Below, piece after piece: positions 23,026 to 36,185 of a stretch of 64,000 nt of DNA (positions are counted from its first letter, which is position 1; the number at the start of each line of letters is the position of its first letter). The DNA is taken from positions 29,651,729 to 29,715,728 of the forward strand of contig CM049314.1 of assembly GCA_026874595.1 (NCBI GenBank). The letters are read 5' to 3'. The position numbers were made by a program, and so were the translations under genes. The stretch comes from Sipunculus nudus. Its lineage: Eukaryota; Annelida; Sipuncula; Golfingiida; Sipunculidae. A model generated the notes under the pieces. That model was not told where the DNA came from. It saw nothing but the letters and a program-made list of their open reading frames with translations, and did no database searches.

Positions 23026-24890
23026 ATAGTCTTGGCCCTGTTTATTGGTACTTCGTTAGTGCCGAGCAGGGTAGATTTAATTACAAGTGGACATGGCCTG
23101 GGACCATAAGCTCGACCTTCACCTGTGTTTAATACTTGCAGACTTAACATTTGTCATTAAAATCACCTTTTATCACATGTTAAATGTTAAAGAGTAATTC
23201 AAGAGGGAGGAAACAAAAACAGACCATGATATATGGATTCAGGTTACACAACATTCACTTGCATTCACATTTAAGCCAACTAATAAAGTTTTACTCTTCC
23301 AAGATAAGTGATCGAAGACACTTTTTTATCTCGATACCTAATTTTATAAAGCAGTTTTATGTCAATTTAAATATAGAACCATTTGTTGACTTTTCAGCAA
23401 ATTTTAAAATTAAAATTTAAGAAGGAAAGTTGATTACTATATTATATAAAAGCCTGGAGAAATGTTTGTGTATTATAACATTTGTTAAATGTATACTTAT
23501 GTGTTTTTGTCGTCGTAAAAATGATTTCTTTGCATTAACAGGTATAATAGAGTGTATTCCGGGGATTCCAAATGTGTTTTATCATTTGGGCTTAAGGTTA
23601 CTCTAATAAACGATATAAGCTGAATCAAGGTAGTTTGACCATACTAAGACCTCAAAGGACGTAACGATATGCGCCCATTACCGTTCGTGTGTGTGTGGTT
23701 ACAACATAACTCAAGGCACTCTTAAAGGAATCTCATAAAATTGTCAGCTAGGGCGTTTCGGAAATCTGCCAAGGAAGAATCGTTTAGATTCTGGTGTGGA
23801 TCCGGCGATTAACCCGGAATCAGGAACGTCATCAAGAATTTTCATAAACGTACAGTCACGTATGCATGCATGAACTTGGGAATAAGGGCTGAATAAGCGA
23901 AACCCCACGTGGCGGAGGCTTTTAGTCCTTAAAACGCAGATTTCTTGTTTTGATATAAACTATAAAGCTAAATTGGATCAAGGAAGCCTGACGATACAAG
24001 ACCTTAGAGGATGCAGAGTTTTACAGGTGACACAAAATAATATGACAGGCTGTGTGATATTTTTGGTTGAGTGGGATCATTCTAGTTCCATGGCAGAGAC
24101 TTTCCATTTTAGGACTAACGCAAGGTGACGACAAACTAATGTCCTTACATGGTAAGCTTGTCAGCTAATAATGGGGTCCTGGGGCCGGTAACTTTAGCCT
24201 CTGATTAATTAAGCTTCATGCTGTATCTTGTTGGTGGTGTGTTACCGACTCCAGGCTGTCGGAAATGGGCCTGGTGGATTGTAAGTAGTAGAGCTAACGT
24301 GATATCCTCCATGGACAGGCTCTGGGTATGCATTCTTTTGGGTTATTACTCTAAAGGGGCATATACTACCATACCTGTGTCGGCGTAGCGCTAAGAGCAT
24401 GGTATAATTATGTCAGCGTAAATTTACCCCTGCTGTTAATGTACCTGCCTGTAATACTTACGCAAGATCTTCCGTTCACCTTGCCACATTGATGGCTATG
24501 CCATAAGGGAGGGATAGTTTGAAGCTGAACTTGTTGCCGCCATCATATGTTACTTTTTTTCATCAATGGCTCACAGCAAAGTAATTTTCGGTGTCACTAC
24601 TTGCCAATATGATTATGGGCTTTATGCCCTGTATGCCTTCTTTATACCGAAACTCCGTCTTGTTTTTTGTTTTTGTTTTTTTTTGTTCATGCTTTTTTTT
24701 AATCTTTTTCCCAACAGCTAACGTATTAATAACAGATTCACACGGCAGGGCGAATGTTTGATATCAGCTACTTTTTCCCTCCTAGTCCTGCCTACATTTT
24801 TCCTTCCATGAATGTTCACTGTGGCAGCCATTAATGGCAGCGGTATTAGAATTTAGATACGATGGTGGTATCTAGATCTGTATGCATCTG
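23026..24890. other. Intron 1, no gene recognised
   Basis: No exon-like segment. A GTGGCGGAGGC word at about 23911 resembles the end of the 11.2/33.5-kb element family. A poly-T-rich stretch lies near 24660-24710. Confidence 0.35.
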
Positions 24891-25218
24891 TATACATCTG
24901 CATACTTTCAGTTTGGCAGGGAGATACGTTTCCTCTTATATATGTTCTAGTGTCACCTAGGCCCGGTAATACGTACCGCGCCTGAGCGCTTTGGTATGTT
25001 AACAACCCCATTGCTTGGGAAAAAAAACAGCGATGAACTCCTGTACCATTTGTGCACGTGATCGTGTATCGTGAATGATACACCACTCCGGGGCACCGCC
25101 TTCCCATTTAACTGGGCCGACCATGAACATTTTCACCGCGCCTCCACTCAGAATCGAACCCAGGACATCCCTGTTTTGGGTCCTGTGCTCTATCTACGCC
25201 TAGACCACAATAGCGAAT
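24890..25218 (-). mobile_element. tRNA-derived SINE, minus strand
   Basis: The minus strand from about 25215 has an A-box-like TGGTCTAGGCGTAGATAGAG, a B-box-like GGGTTCGATTCTG, then a body including CAATGGGG, TTGTTAAC and CCGGGCCTAGGTGACAC. The body core matches the SINEs at 29.6-30.0 and 53.4-53.7 kb. The flanking minus-strand reading frame is not a gene. Confidence 0.7.
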
Positions 25219-25705
25219 ACGTAACATAGAATTGTACAACATTCTCAGTTCGCCAACATGGCAGGTGTTTTCAAGTTAAATAACAACATACATTTTCCCT
25301 CCTAAGAAATGTACAGTGATAAAAGAAAAAGAGTAAACAATTTATCTGGAATTGAATCTTTAATGCTAATTCCATTTTTGCAGGGTCTTTGAAACACTCT
25401 CCTTTTCGTGCCTTTTAATTATGAAATTACATATTATTTCGATAGACTATAAAACCCCTATATATTGAAAATGTACGTATGCATGTTTTTGCCTTGTCTT
25501 TTCTCCGGCCTTTCTTTTAAAATATCAAAGCATAGTTCAATAGTACACTCAAAGAAATGAATATCGCTTCCCGATAAACAATAGGATTTATTTCAGAGGA
25601 AATTGACAATCCCTTTGACCACTAGAAATTTGGTTTTGTGTGATAAATAATTTAGCTGACTGATTAAAAAGTAAAAATTTATCTCTCCAGCAAAGATTTT
25701 TAAAA
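25219..25705. other. Intron 1, no feature recognised
   Basis: AT-rich sequence without repeats or exons that I can support. Confidence 0.35.
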
Positions 25706-25708
25706 TTC

Positions 25709-25801
<93 letters not shown>

Positions 25802-25846
25802 TCTATATATATATATATTTATATATATTTATATATATTTATATAT

Positions 25847-25892
<46 letters not shown>
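25706..25892. repeat. (CT)n then long (TA)n microsatellite
   Basis: CT run (about 25706-25749) followed by TA with TTTATA and TTCTATA interruptions to 25892. This is the longest dinucleotide block in the window. Confidence 0.97.
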
Positions 25893-25896
<4 letters not shown>

Positions 25897-27149
25897 AAAA
25901 ACAGGTTGCACCAAACAAGGGCATAAAGTACCTTAATAAACATAAATGTAACATGACGCATGTAAATCAGTTGATAAAATATGAAAGGATTGTCCAATTT
26001 ATACTGAAAATGTTGTCTCCCATCCGAAATGGGTGGTCACATTGCAAGTTCCACAAGTCCCACAAGCCCCACTTTTATGAGAACAATATAAAAGTAATGA
26101 AAGTATTTTACCAGGAATAGGTGATACTGGATACCGAATCTGGACATGATGATACATAATATTATAAAACAATATGATTGAAGTCAGGGTACTTTTTTTA
26201 CTTATTTAAACGAGAACATATACAGCATATACCGGAAATGAAATGTACCATATAATATGCTGAACTCCATCCCTTTTTTCCGCTATCCTGATGTGGCACA
26301 AGATATTGTCTCATGTACAAGATGGCGGAAACAAGGGTCATAAATAAAATATTGGTTTTTATTTCCGGTGGCACGTCGTGGTCCGCCGCGGTAGGACCGA
26401 CCCCCTTCGTGGGAGCTTGCGTTATTTCAGTAGATAACTAACAGTGGAATCTTTGACCTCAGAATCCCAAGTGTGCATCATTTTAGTTGCTTCTGGTACT
26501 CTGGATGAGCCACCGGTAAACTTATTAAGATAACTCCTTAACAAATGGCCGTCAGGGGACCGCGTTACTGCGTCCCAGACGCCCAGAAAAACTTGTTTTT
26601 GTCTCTGTATCACTTTACTAGATGAACAAACGCCCGTTAAAATTACCAGACGCGTTGTTGGACAATCTCTAGGTGTTGCCAGTACACACCGAAATCAATA
26701 GCTTATTAAGTTATCGTTTACTATATCAGACTTGCGCTATGACACGCTACAATAAAATTTATGCCACACGTGTGAAGGTTATCCGGCCTAGGAAGTGATG
26801 TCCCGACAATCCCAGGAGGTTTCTTGTCACTCAGACTGGAGCACTGGGAGCTATTGTCTTGCGTCAGACAGCCGGCTACTGAATGCACTCCAGCACTTTA
26901 GAATCGCTACAACTAAACATGTTCTTACATTGATCGTCTATTCTCTTAACAGAGCATTTGATTTTTTATATATAGAATATAGGGACAATGTCTTCATATT
27001 TATTGTGCCGATCAAAATAACCAGTTTCCTAGCGCCATTAGGTCTACTGACAATACAGTCTCCGGCCAGCTTCAGAGTGCATGTACATCTTGTACGCAGG
27101 GTCGCATTATAAGTCTCAATATGGATGCAATTATTTTCGTCCTTTTTTA
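25893..27149. other. Intron 1, no gene recognised
   Basis: A slightly higher-GC patch lies at 26360-26640 (GGTGGCACGTCGTGG, CCACCGGTAAAC). It yields a 63-codon minus-strand frame with no recognisable domain, so it is left uncalled. Confidence 0.3.
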
Positions 27150-27545
27150 CAACGCCTGACGGCCTACAGATTCGCTGTCACTTATTATAAATCGTTAGAG
27201 CGAGAAAGATTCCGTCAAAACTCAGCAAAAAAATCTCCCTGCATATTTGTTGAATTTCTGACCGCATGACCACAATCATGTTCCGCACGGGTTTCTGGAC
27301 GATAATCTATTGTGCGCCACACAGCAACTGACCTGTTACCATAAAGATTTATTTACACCTTTGATGTGTTAGCTCACATGTTTTCTTTTGTGTTAATTCA
27401 CTCGTAGCCTATGGGAAGATTACCGGCTGTTTCCACGGTATTTATGCAAGGATTCGTAGCCATTGCAGTGCGTTCCCGCGTATGACTATTGTTTGACTCA
27501 AATACAGGCTTACCAGCCTAATAAGCTCTGTATTCACGGCAACCA
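27150..27545 (+). repeat. Dispersed repeat R3, copy 1
   Basis: Shares an ordered set of words with 51590-51930: CTGCATATTTGTTGAATTTC, GTAACCATA, ATTTATT, GTGTTAATTCA, GCAGTGCGTTCC and a gap-rich remainder. This is a diverged pair of an unknown interspersed repeat. Confidence 0.6.
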
Positions 27546-29638
27546 GGTCCCCAGCAGACCAGCTGCGTTGTGTTGTTCTCTGTCCCCCCCCCCCCCCCCT
27601 TTCCCCTCTCTCTCTCTCTCTCTGATTTAAAATGACAGTAAGATTAGATTTCTGTTAAATGTCTGCTCATATTTGGTTTATAGAATAAGCGACATGAGGT
27701 CTTTACATGGTAAGCGTTGGCATGTTTTAAAGAATGTTGTTGTAAAGTCATGTGTATTTTCCCTTTTAGTTTTATATTTATATGTAAATAATTCCATTTG
27801 TTTTAAAATATGTAAAAATCCTGAAAAAGTTTGGATGACATGATACCATTTTTTCTACAAAGATTAACAGCGAAAAATCAACAATCATATGAAACCACGA
27901 AAGTCGTTTTGTACGTTAATGCTAAAGGTCAGTACAAAAGGAACGCAGAAAGATCCCTCAAAGTATATTCTATAGGCAGCACCGGATGTTCACGTTTTTA
28001 TTAAGTAAACAGTAACACATAGCGTACCTAGGTAATTGGCAGGTGAAGAGAAAATACAATCAAATACCAATGGAATCACTGTTAGAATGGTAGCTGGTTT
28101 ATTTTTTTTATAACCACAGCACCAACGCTGTCAGTGTTATCCGATTTAACAGTAATCTTCGTGGTCTATTTGATTTATATACTAATTTCAGCTCCCTATG
28201 GTGCATGCAAACCAAATGGCCATTGTATGTTTATATTGTACTAGCACCCAGACATGAGTTCGTTCTTACCATTGTTAAGGGGGTGCGACCTAATGGATAA
28301 CATCATCGCCAGAGGCCAAAATAAAGAAGTAAAAATGTTTGCGTAACAAATTAATTGCTCCCCACAGATACTCTATCAAAGTGTTATGTGATTTAAAACT
28401 GCTGTGTCTTTCCCCTCGTCTTTAGATTATACGGTATCTGTGGGAAGTTTACACAGTCAGTTTATAAGTTGTATTTTTAATATTTTTTTTTTATATCCAC
28501 CTTTATTAATTTGGAGTATTCACAAACCTTAATTGTTTCTCTTAGCAGCAATGAATCGACTGGTATAAGTGCTTTTTTTTATTAACTTAATCAAGTAAGC
28601 AAAAAAAAGGAGCAATCCCTTAAGACAAATAAAAAAAAAAACCCAACTTGGATATCAATCTGAAAGTCTTGTCATCCGTAGAACTTGGCTTTATGATAAA
28701 TATTGTAATTCACATCACTATATACTTATTTGCATCGTTTTTGCCTGTTACTGTTGCATAAGTTAAAGGTACCTTGGTCCGGCCAACTTTGCTTTTTAAT
28801 GTTTACGTTTAAATGACATTACAGCTGAACAACCTGACTGACCATGAGTGAGTGACACTGAGCCAGACGCATAACCCTAATGGCGGCACTGCATAGAAGT
28901 ATAACGCAATATGGCGGGCCCGATGCTGGCAGGGCACTGAGCCCAAACAAGCTTTGTATAGTGATAATAAAAAGTAAATAAATGTAAACACAGATCAGTT
29001 AATTTCACACAGGAGTATAGCAAAAGTACCAAGTAAAATACTTGTCTGTAATTAGTAAAGTTCCTTTCTATGGAGACTATACCGTTTAATATAAGGACCT
29101 CAAGTTTTTTTAATAATCTTAACCTATCTAGACGTCTATATTTGTAACAAAAACTTTATTAATGTTGCTATGGATCCGTTGAAGTCGCGTTTGACAAAAT
29201 GTTGAGAAATATTGCCATACGCAATAAGCGAATCGTCGTATCGCGATATACCGATGTATCAATAATATCACGAATACCCTTATTATCAACGTGCTAGTTA
29301 ATACAACACGTTTCTAAGGGCGAACTGTAACTATAAAATGTCGCAATGTTTATCTAATACAAAACGTCTAGACAACCTGCCCACGGCAGTTGTTGATCTT
29401 TGGCGGGGTTTTATTGGAGAAAAGGATTCAACAATCCAAAACGTCACTCAAGGAATAATAAAGGGAAGGTCCTTGCAAAATAACTCCGTTTTTATAATGT
29501 CACAGGTATCATTATCAGGCCAAGATAAATAGTAAAAACTTCTTGCATACTTCAAGTTGTCTGATTGTCTATATGTTATGCCGTCACTGGAGTGAGAGCG
29601 TTAACCTTATGAAGGCGGTGATGCACGGCCCAGGCGAA
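27546..29638. other. Intron 1, poly-C/CT tract, otherwise featureless
   Basis: C tract at about 27584-27600 followed by CT repeats to 27623. The remainder is AT-rich with no supported exon or repeat copy. Confidence 0.35.
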
Positions 29639-29965
29639 GGATATATTGAGTCTTTTTTATAAAAATGTTTTGGTGTAGGTAACCGCCTCCATTTTTAATG
29701 CTAGCTAAATTAAGTATATTTACATCTGCAGAATTTCATTCCGGTTTCGGACTACGTGACGGAGGGCAGTATCACACGCTTACTCTCATTTTCCATCATG
29801 GTGTTATGCAACCCGGATGACTACTGAACCTGCGGGCCCTGGGTTTTTAAGCGACCCCATTGCTGGTCCAAACCATCGAAGAACCCCCGAAATGTGCACT
29901 CGTTTACAAGTGAAACACTGCCATTGAGCACTGCCTTCCCATTAAGGGTGCAGAGCACTTACTCT
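29639..29965 (-). mobile_element. SINE of the GGAGGCGGTTACCT-tail family, minus strand
   Basis: On the minus strand the core contains CCAGCAATGGGGTCGC and CCAGGGCCCGCAGGTTCAG, ending with the 3' tail word AATGGAGGCGGTTACCT (plus strand 29678-29695). Core and tail match the copies at 53.4-53.7 kb and 63.5-63.8 kb. The tRNA-like head is not clear, so it is probably 5'-truncated near 29965. Confidence 0.7.
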
Positions 29966-32209
29966 GTAAGAAAAAAAAAAAAGAAAAATCTTACCGCCTC
30001 GTCTTTGGGGGGGGGGGGGGGGGAGGGATTGGTCTGGTTTATTCTAAGAGACAGTCTCCCAGAGAATGCCTTAGGGTCAAAATTGCAAAGCACATTTCAC
30101 CTGGCGCGTAAATTGGTTGATATGTGTATGCCATATATTTAGATCATACTACACGAGTGAACGGGAAGGTGAAATATATGCCGCCTGACAAACGAAGACC
30201 CGTGTATTATGCATGATGCGTGCTTTCTTTGATTTTGCCTCTCTGACATAATATCGGCCATAGCCAGATTCTTCTATGGTGTATTGGAGATGACAGTCTA
30301 TGCCTGGGTGACGGCGGACCTCCCTTGGAGTAACCATTGGCGTTGCAGTTACATCAGGGTTTACTGGCCTTTAACAACACCTTTTATAATTATTGGCAGA
30401 AGGGCGACAAAATGACAGAGTTCCCAAAGAAGCCCGCAAAAAGTAATTCCGATCAATTAAAGTGAATGGCCAAAAAAGAGTGAAAGTATCTGAGAGAAAA
30501 GCCTGTCATGTAAGTCAACCACCCGGGGCCTACTTTCCACTGACTGTAAAAGAAGGAATAAATCTATGCATAACTGCTGTAAAACAACCGTGTTAAAATT
30601 GTATGTTCAGCATATAAAAAAGCTTCTCTTAAATAACTAATTATTAACTGAGTTTATATTAATAATTATGGCATGGAAATGAAATTTGATCTGCATGAGT
30701 GACATCTAATGAATTTAGCAAAATAGAGGTTACTCGAATAGGAAGCCGTGGCAGTCACACTCAGCATGGCACATTAATATTTGTATCGCTTATTTGCTTA
30801 ATAGTTCAGTAGGAAAACATAATAGGTTCCATGCACGTTACGGTGCTTTATATTACAGTTTGTATTGTTTTATTTAATTTATGGTAATGCTAAAATTATT
30901 TTCTGCACTTCAAATAAATATTGACTTAACAAGCGGACGCTATGAGAAACAGTTGAATGATAATACTAATTTAAAGTATGAGCGGGATATATCCTTAATC
31001 AATACATGTGACTAGTAACATCTGAGTTTTAGTGTGTACGCAAAATGGCAGCCCCCATGAGCATTTATCATATTTTGTGAGGTCAGGTCTGAATACGGAA
31101 AAGAAAATACAAAAAAGAAAGTACTCTGAATACATTTTGAAGGTGGGCCTCTATATCTTTAGAGAGAGATGGTGGCCAATAATTTCGTATATTTGAAGTA
31201 GAAACCTGAGGAATGCTTTGCAAGTGAACGCGCCGTCGCCCGCAAATTATATGAGGATTCAATAGTCCACAAGATATGAATCAATAATGCCCTTGATTGC
31301 TGTGACCTTTGGACAGTACAGAATCAGAAATTGAGTTAAATTACGTTGATTGTAAACCACTAACAAACCCTGGCTCATTATATGAAAGGCTGTCAATGTA
31401 AACTGACTGTAAATGTTAACACAAACGGTAACCTTACGTTTATTTCTCTTAGGATCATAAATATCTCACCACAATTATGTGTAACCAACATATAACATCT
31501 GTTGTTGTCTCTCTACAATGAGGGATATTTTTTTATTTGAAGATCAAATCTACAAGAGGCTTGGGAGTCCTTAACCGTTGGTTATATTCGCCTTTGCTTC
31601 CCGATATATATTGTGGGCGGCCGAATGTTGGGAAAACATAGGTTAGCCTGTAATAAAAGTGAATTATTGCTGGGTAGACTTCTCTTGGGTCTGTCCTGGC
31701 TAAATCAGTGGTATGCGTATCAATAAAACCTGATCGATATCAGCTTCGGTTATGTTAGAACACCATCCAGACACAAAGTACTTTTATCTGGAAAGGGCCT
31801 AACTGAGCAATCGTTAAGTCCGAAAACAGAATCACGAGGAATGGGAATAAAACCTGAAAGTCACGTGATCAAAGGACTTTTTATTCAAATAAATTATTAG
31901 ATTAGATTATATCATTTGATTATTGAACTAAATATTGAATAAATTTCAATCCGTATCCTTAAAATGTGTGATCAACGTTAGAACACTCGAAACGATTATT
32001 GCTAACTAATGGTTATTTTATAGCAGGAGTACAAGCCCGCTATTACACATTGGAATATGTCACCAGTGTTCAAATGTAGTGTCTTGACATTACATAATTC
32101 ATATCTTTTTGTTTACAGATGAAAATGAAAGTTTACACCATGCAACATTGTGTAAATCTTGTAGCAAATTTAGCAAGTAGCGTGTTGCAACTTGTGACCT
32201 TGAACTTGT
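29966..32209. other. Intron 1, poly-G tract, no gene recognised
   Basis: G tract at about 30007-30023. The rest is AT-rich with only short uninformative frames. Confidence 0.35.
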
Positions 32210-32665
32210 GGTAAGCTTCATATTCGCGAGGCTGAAATTTCGCGATTCCTTCATTTTGAATGTTTTGCAAGGGTTTCATTTTCGCGATTGCAACAGAATC
32301 TATGACATCGAAGTACAATAATATTTACATTTATTATAAAATAAAAATAAGTCCCACATTACCTCACTCATTACCGTAATATAACCTCATAGTCTCATAA
32401 TCAGTGTTTTGACAATTATCATTAGGTGTTTGTATGAGAAGGTTGCGATACCTTCTACAGATTATGTTGTTGATTTATATACCATAATTTCAGAGGTGAG
32501 ATAACTTATTCATTGTGCAGAATCTGCAGATGCATCATATCCTCTTGTTCATCCTCGATAAAAGAGCAGCTTATTCCCGAGGGTTTCATATTCGCGACTA
32601 TATCCCACTTGCGAATATTGCGAAAATAAAACCCTCGCGAACAAAAGGCAACCGCAGTATGCAAC
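32210..32665. repeat. CGCGAAAAT-armed element, short version
   Basis: The left arm from 32212 (TGTGGTAAGCTTCATATTCG, later GGGTTTCATTTTCGCGATTG) matches the left arm at 35029-35115. The right arm at about 32579-32648 (GAGGGTTTCATATTCGCGAC, then GCGAAAATAAAACCCTCGCG) is a near-palindrome. Likely a deletion derivative of a longer element. Confidence 0.65.
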
Positions 32666-33510
32666 CAAATATCTTAGGGTTTATGTTTTATTTTATTTCT
32701 GTTTATCAACGTTGGTGCATGTACCGTGTTTACTAGCAACTAGTATACAAACAAGCTCACACATCGTAATAAAACATGTCTTAACCGTCTTATACCTACG
32801 GTTCATTAATATCTACGCAGAGGAAGCCAGAAATGCTACAGAAAAGCTAGATGAATAGCTGCCTTTAAGAAACAATAAAAAGAGAATATATGGTTGGCCA
32901 GGGTTGCTTTATGATTCCTGTTATATCATCGGGCTTCTGTATGACACCATGATCAAGCAACGTTACCTTAGCTTCCAACGCTCCTCCATACCTGACCCCT
33001 CTATAACACAGTCATGTAATATTGACGCAGTGCACTTTCTGCAATTGGATTCTGGAGCTTTTATCACTCACATTTTGAAACACAAGTTACCGAACACTGA
33101 CCTGTTCAGACATGCGTAATAAACTTGGCCTTGCGGAAGAATCTTTTAAATATAACTCACTGACCAATAAGGAAGATGAAGTTCGCTTGTAAAATCGATT
33201 TTGGGAGCATTACAAGGCTGTAACAAACTTTGGTCCAATGTCTAATTTGATTTCTTAAATATTTAAGAAAAAATAGACATTATAGATAATAACACTAGCA
33301 ACCATTGTGATGTGGTTAAGGTTTTTGCGTAGTCTTAAAATACGTTAAATTATTAATATTGTATTCTCTCAAAAAAGTTCGTAAACATAATCAATGGGGA
33401 AATTGTGCTCTGCTCTATGCAATGATTCTTCAAATCTCCGCCTGCAGTAAACGGGTTTTATTGAGATAGTTGGGGCAATTTATATATTTCAAAATAGAAA
33501 TCTGCATTCC
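32666..33510. other. Intron 1, no feature recognised
   Basis: AT-rich sequence without supported features. Confidence 0.35.
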
Positions 33511-33511
33511 A

Positions 33512-33815
33512 TGGAATGCAAACCTCCACCAGGTGTTTGTATTAACTTATTCTGCCCATATTCCCAATTTCAATCTTGAATAAATGACAAAAAATTGTGA
33601 ATATTACTTTCTGTGACGTTACTTAATCCGGATGATGTGCTAGTTCTACTCCCTTGGCCTATTTCCGAAATATTTCATGAGACTCCCTTCATGATTGCGG
33701 GAGCTATGCTGTGAACAAACACACACACACTAACACCCCCTCCCCCCCCCCCCCCCACACACACACACATTCACACGAACGCAGATGAACGCATACCCTT
33801 CTTGCGGAGGCATTT
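33512..33815. repeat. Non-autonomous element, second copy of the 11.2-kb family
   Basis: GAATGCAAACCTCCACCA at the left and TTGCGGAGGCATTTAAG at the right form inverted ends. The interior shares ATGATTGCGGGAG, a CACACA stretch, and GATGAACGCATACC with 11185-11530. A C tract is embedded at about 33737-33756. Confidence 0.6.
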
Positions 33816-35028
33816 AAGCCCTAGATCGTTAAAGAATACTTCTTCCAGTAAATGTCAGAGTACTATATAAAGCAGGTTATCTTAATGCCGAATAGATAAC
33901 ATAAATGCATTTCCTCTGGAAATTAAATAAAAACAAATAAAATACATCCGACCTCTCCGACTTTAACGATGGTTTATATCTGGATAATTTGGCAACAGTC
34001 CTCGTAGTCTTCCACTAACAGGCGCATCTCTAAGGGCAGGATGTACAAAGTAACCTCGTCATTTCAGTTTGATAGGGGAAAAAATGTACTTGCGTGAGTA
34101 TACCTTTAAGAGACCCAATGTCATCTTTTGTTTCTTCTCCATTGGTGCCTGCCGAGGTTTTGTGCAAACTGCGCTATTACCTAAAATAATCCAAGTTAAT
34201 TGTATTATTACCATTCAAACGAGGATTTTACAGGGTATAATCCCGTAATTTGGTTCCCATAAGTACTTATCAATTTAAAAACAACTATAAAAACTGAATT
34301 CATTAGGAAAGTTTCAATATCTAATAAGAAAATGAACATTAATTTGATGTTGGTTCAAGTACCTATCTTGAACATTAATAGTGTTCCTAAAATAGTGATT
34401 GCGGCGGTTGAGGCCAATTTTCGGATGGTTTCCATGGTAACGGATTTTTGTTTTACCCCCGGGCTATCCGTCTCCGGAGTTCTATTAAACGAAAGAGGAG
34501 GCTTGTAGCCAATCTAAATACATTAAAATATACCGAGCTCAAGTCAATCTCCCCTGCAAGCGATAGTAATTCCCTGCAGTTAAATACCGTTTACGGAAAC
34601 CAAACTGCGGGGTGGATGTTTGACATTTTGATAGGGAAAGAAGTATAAATAGCAAAGTTCAAATACACATTTCATTAAAGAACTTGCCGTACCATTCGAT
34701 GATCCACAGACATTGTCCCCCGGTCGCATTAGTAGAAGAGCCTTAATTAAAAGCCAACATATCGAGTTATTACATTGATTAAAATCAAAACCAGTGTTTG
34801 AATAATACGATATTAATATCGGCATGCGGTCAGAAAACGCCCGTTCGGCACGTGTTTAATCATCCAACATATGATGGATATTGTACAAAATGCAAGGAAG
34901 CCAGAGCAAACACCTATTACTTTTGATTACATTACAGTAAATTAACTGTTAACCATTGATTTAACATACAGGGCTTATCTAGACACAAGAAATGGTGCTG
35001 GAATCTGGCTTTTCATAAGATATATACT
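33816..35028. other. Intron 1, no feature recognised
   Basis: No exon or repeat copy could be supported. Confidence 0.35.
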
Positions 35029-36185
35029 GTGGTAGGCTTTATATTCGAGAGAATATAATTTCACGATGTTTGGATTTTTTTTAACGTTTTGCGAGGGTTT
35101 CATTTTCGCGATCGCTTAAAACCGATGAGGAAAACAACTTACAAAACTTGCATAACCGGGAAACCTGGTTAAACGGTCCAAATGGCCGAAATCGCAAGTA
35201 AAAGGGCTTTGGGTCTCGAAGTAGGGTCGTTCACAAGGATCGAGTTCGGCTCTCGAATGGCATGGCTGGGTCTCCGCTGCTGGGATCGGTGGAGGGAATG
35301 CAGGTTACTTCTGGCCTTGTGGCTGTGGATGCTGTGGCTTTCTAACAAGGAAAACGGCCAAGGTGAGACGTTGGCGCCCTCTACGGCTCCCTGCTTGGCT
35401 TGGCGTGGCACTGTGGCTGTTGGCTCGGAGAACATGCTTAAGGAGCGCACAGGGCTGAGGTCTTGACCGCAGCAATCTGTAGCTGCTCGATGAGCGTATA
35501 CTTCTTTTTGGCTTGGCGATCGCTTAAATCTAAGTAAAACATTATTTTCATTTATAATAAATTAAGAATAAATCCCCAAAATAACTTATTTATTACTATC
35601 ACAGCCAATGTATCCCCGGTGATTACGGTATGTTTTTCAATAAATAATGTGGGTTTCCGTTGGTCGATTCCAATACCATAGCCTACATTGACAGACCAGG
35701 TTGCTGGTCAAGGCATTATTTTTCCAAAGGTTTTATAACTGCTAAGTTTGCGCAGATGAATTATCCTCTTTTATTTATCTAAGTTAGGCAAAAAAAATAA
35801 AAGGGAAAATTCTCAGGCACTGCCCGCGTCACTTTTGATCCCCCGCATCAAACATTTTTATTTTGATTTTCATCTTACAAGAAGATAAAATAATACAATT
35901 TTGATACGATTTCCTTTGCTATGCAGTGCTTTTACCTGTGTAGCAAATACCCTGTTATTTTCATGCTTTTCCCTGATCATATGACATTTTTTAACGAAAC
36001 ATACAAAAAAAGGAAAAAAATAAAATACCGTCGGCCGCAGTGATTTCTGGAAAAAAGTGCCTGAGAACCATACCTTTTATTTATTCTGGCCTTAGTGTGC
36101 ATCTTCTTCTTGGGGTTTCATACTAACGGGTTATTCCCATTCGCGAATATCGCGAAATTAAAACCCACGCGAATAAAAAGACATC
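35029..36185 (+). repeat. CGCGAAAAT-armed element, longest copy, containing R1
   Basis: The left arm at 35029-35115 ends GAGGGTTTCATTTTCGCGAT and pairs with the right arm at about 36130-36178 (CGCGAATATCGCGAAATT, AAAACCCACGCG). The R1 body lies at 35815-36090. A GC-richer insert at about 35160-35515 gives mirrored open frames on both strands (94 and 93 codons), neither with a recognisable domain. Confidence 0.6.

Noticed and set aside
35169-35466. Mirrored 93/94-codon frames
   Set aside because: They lie in a GC-richer insert of a repeat element; neither shows a recognisable domain, start context or splice support.
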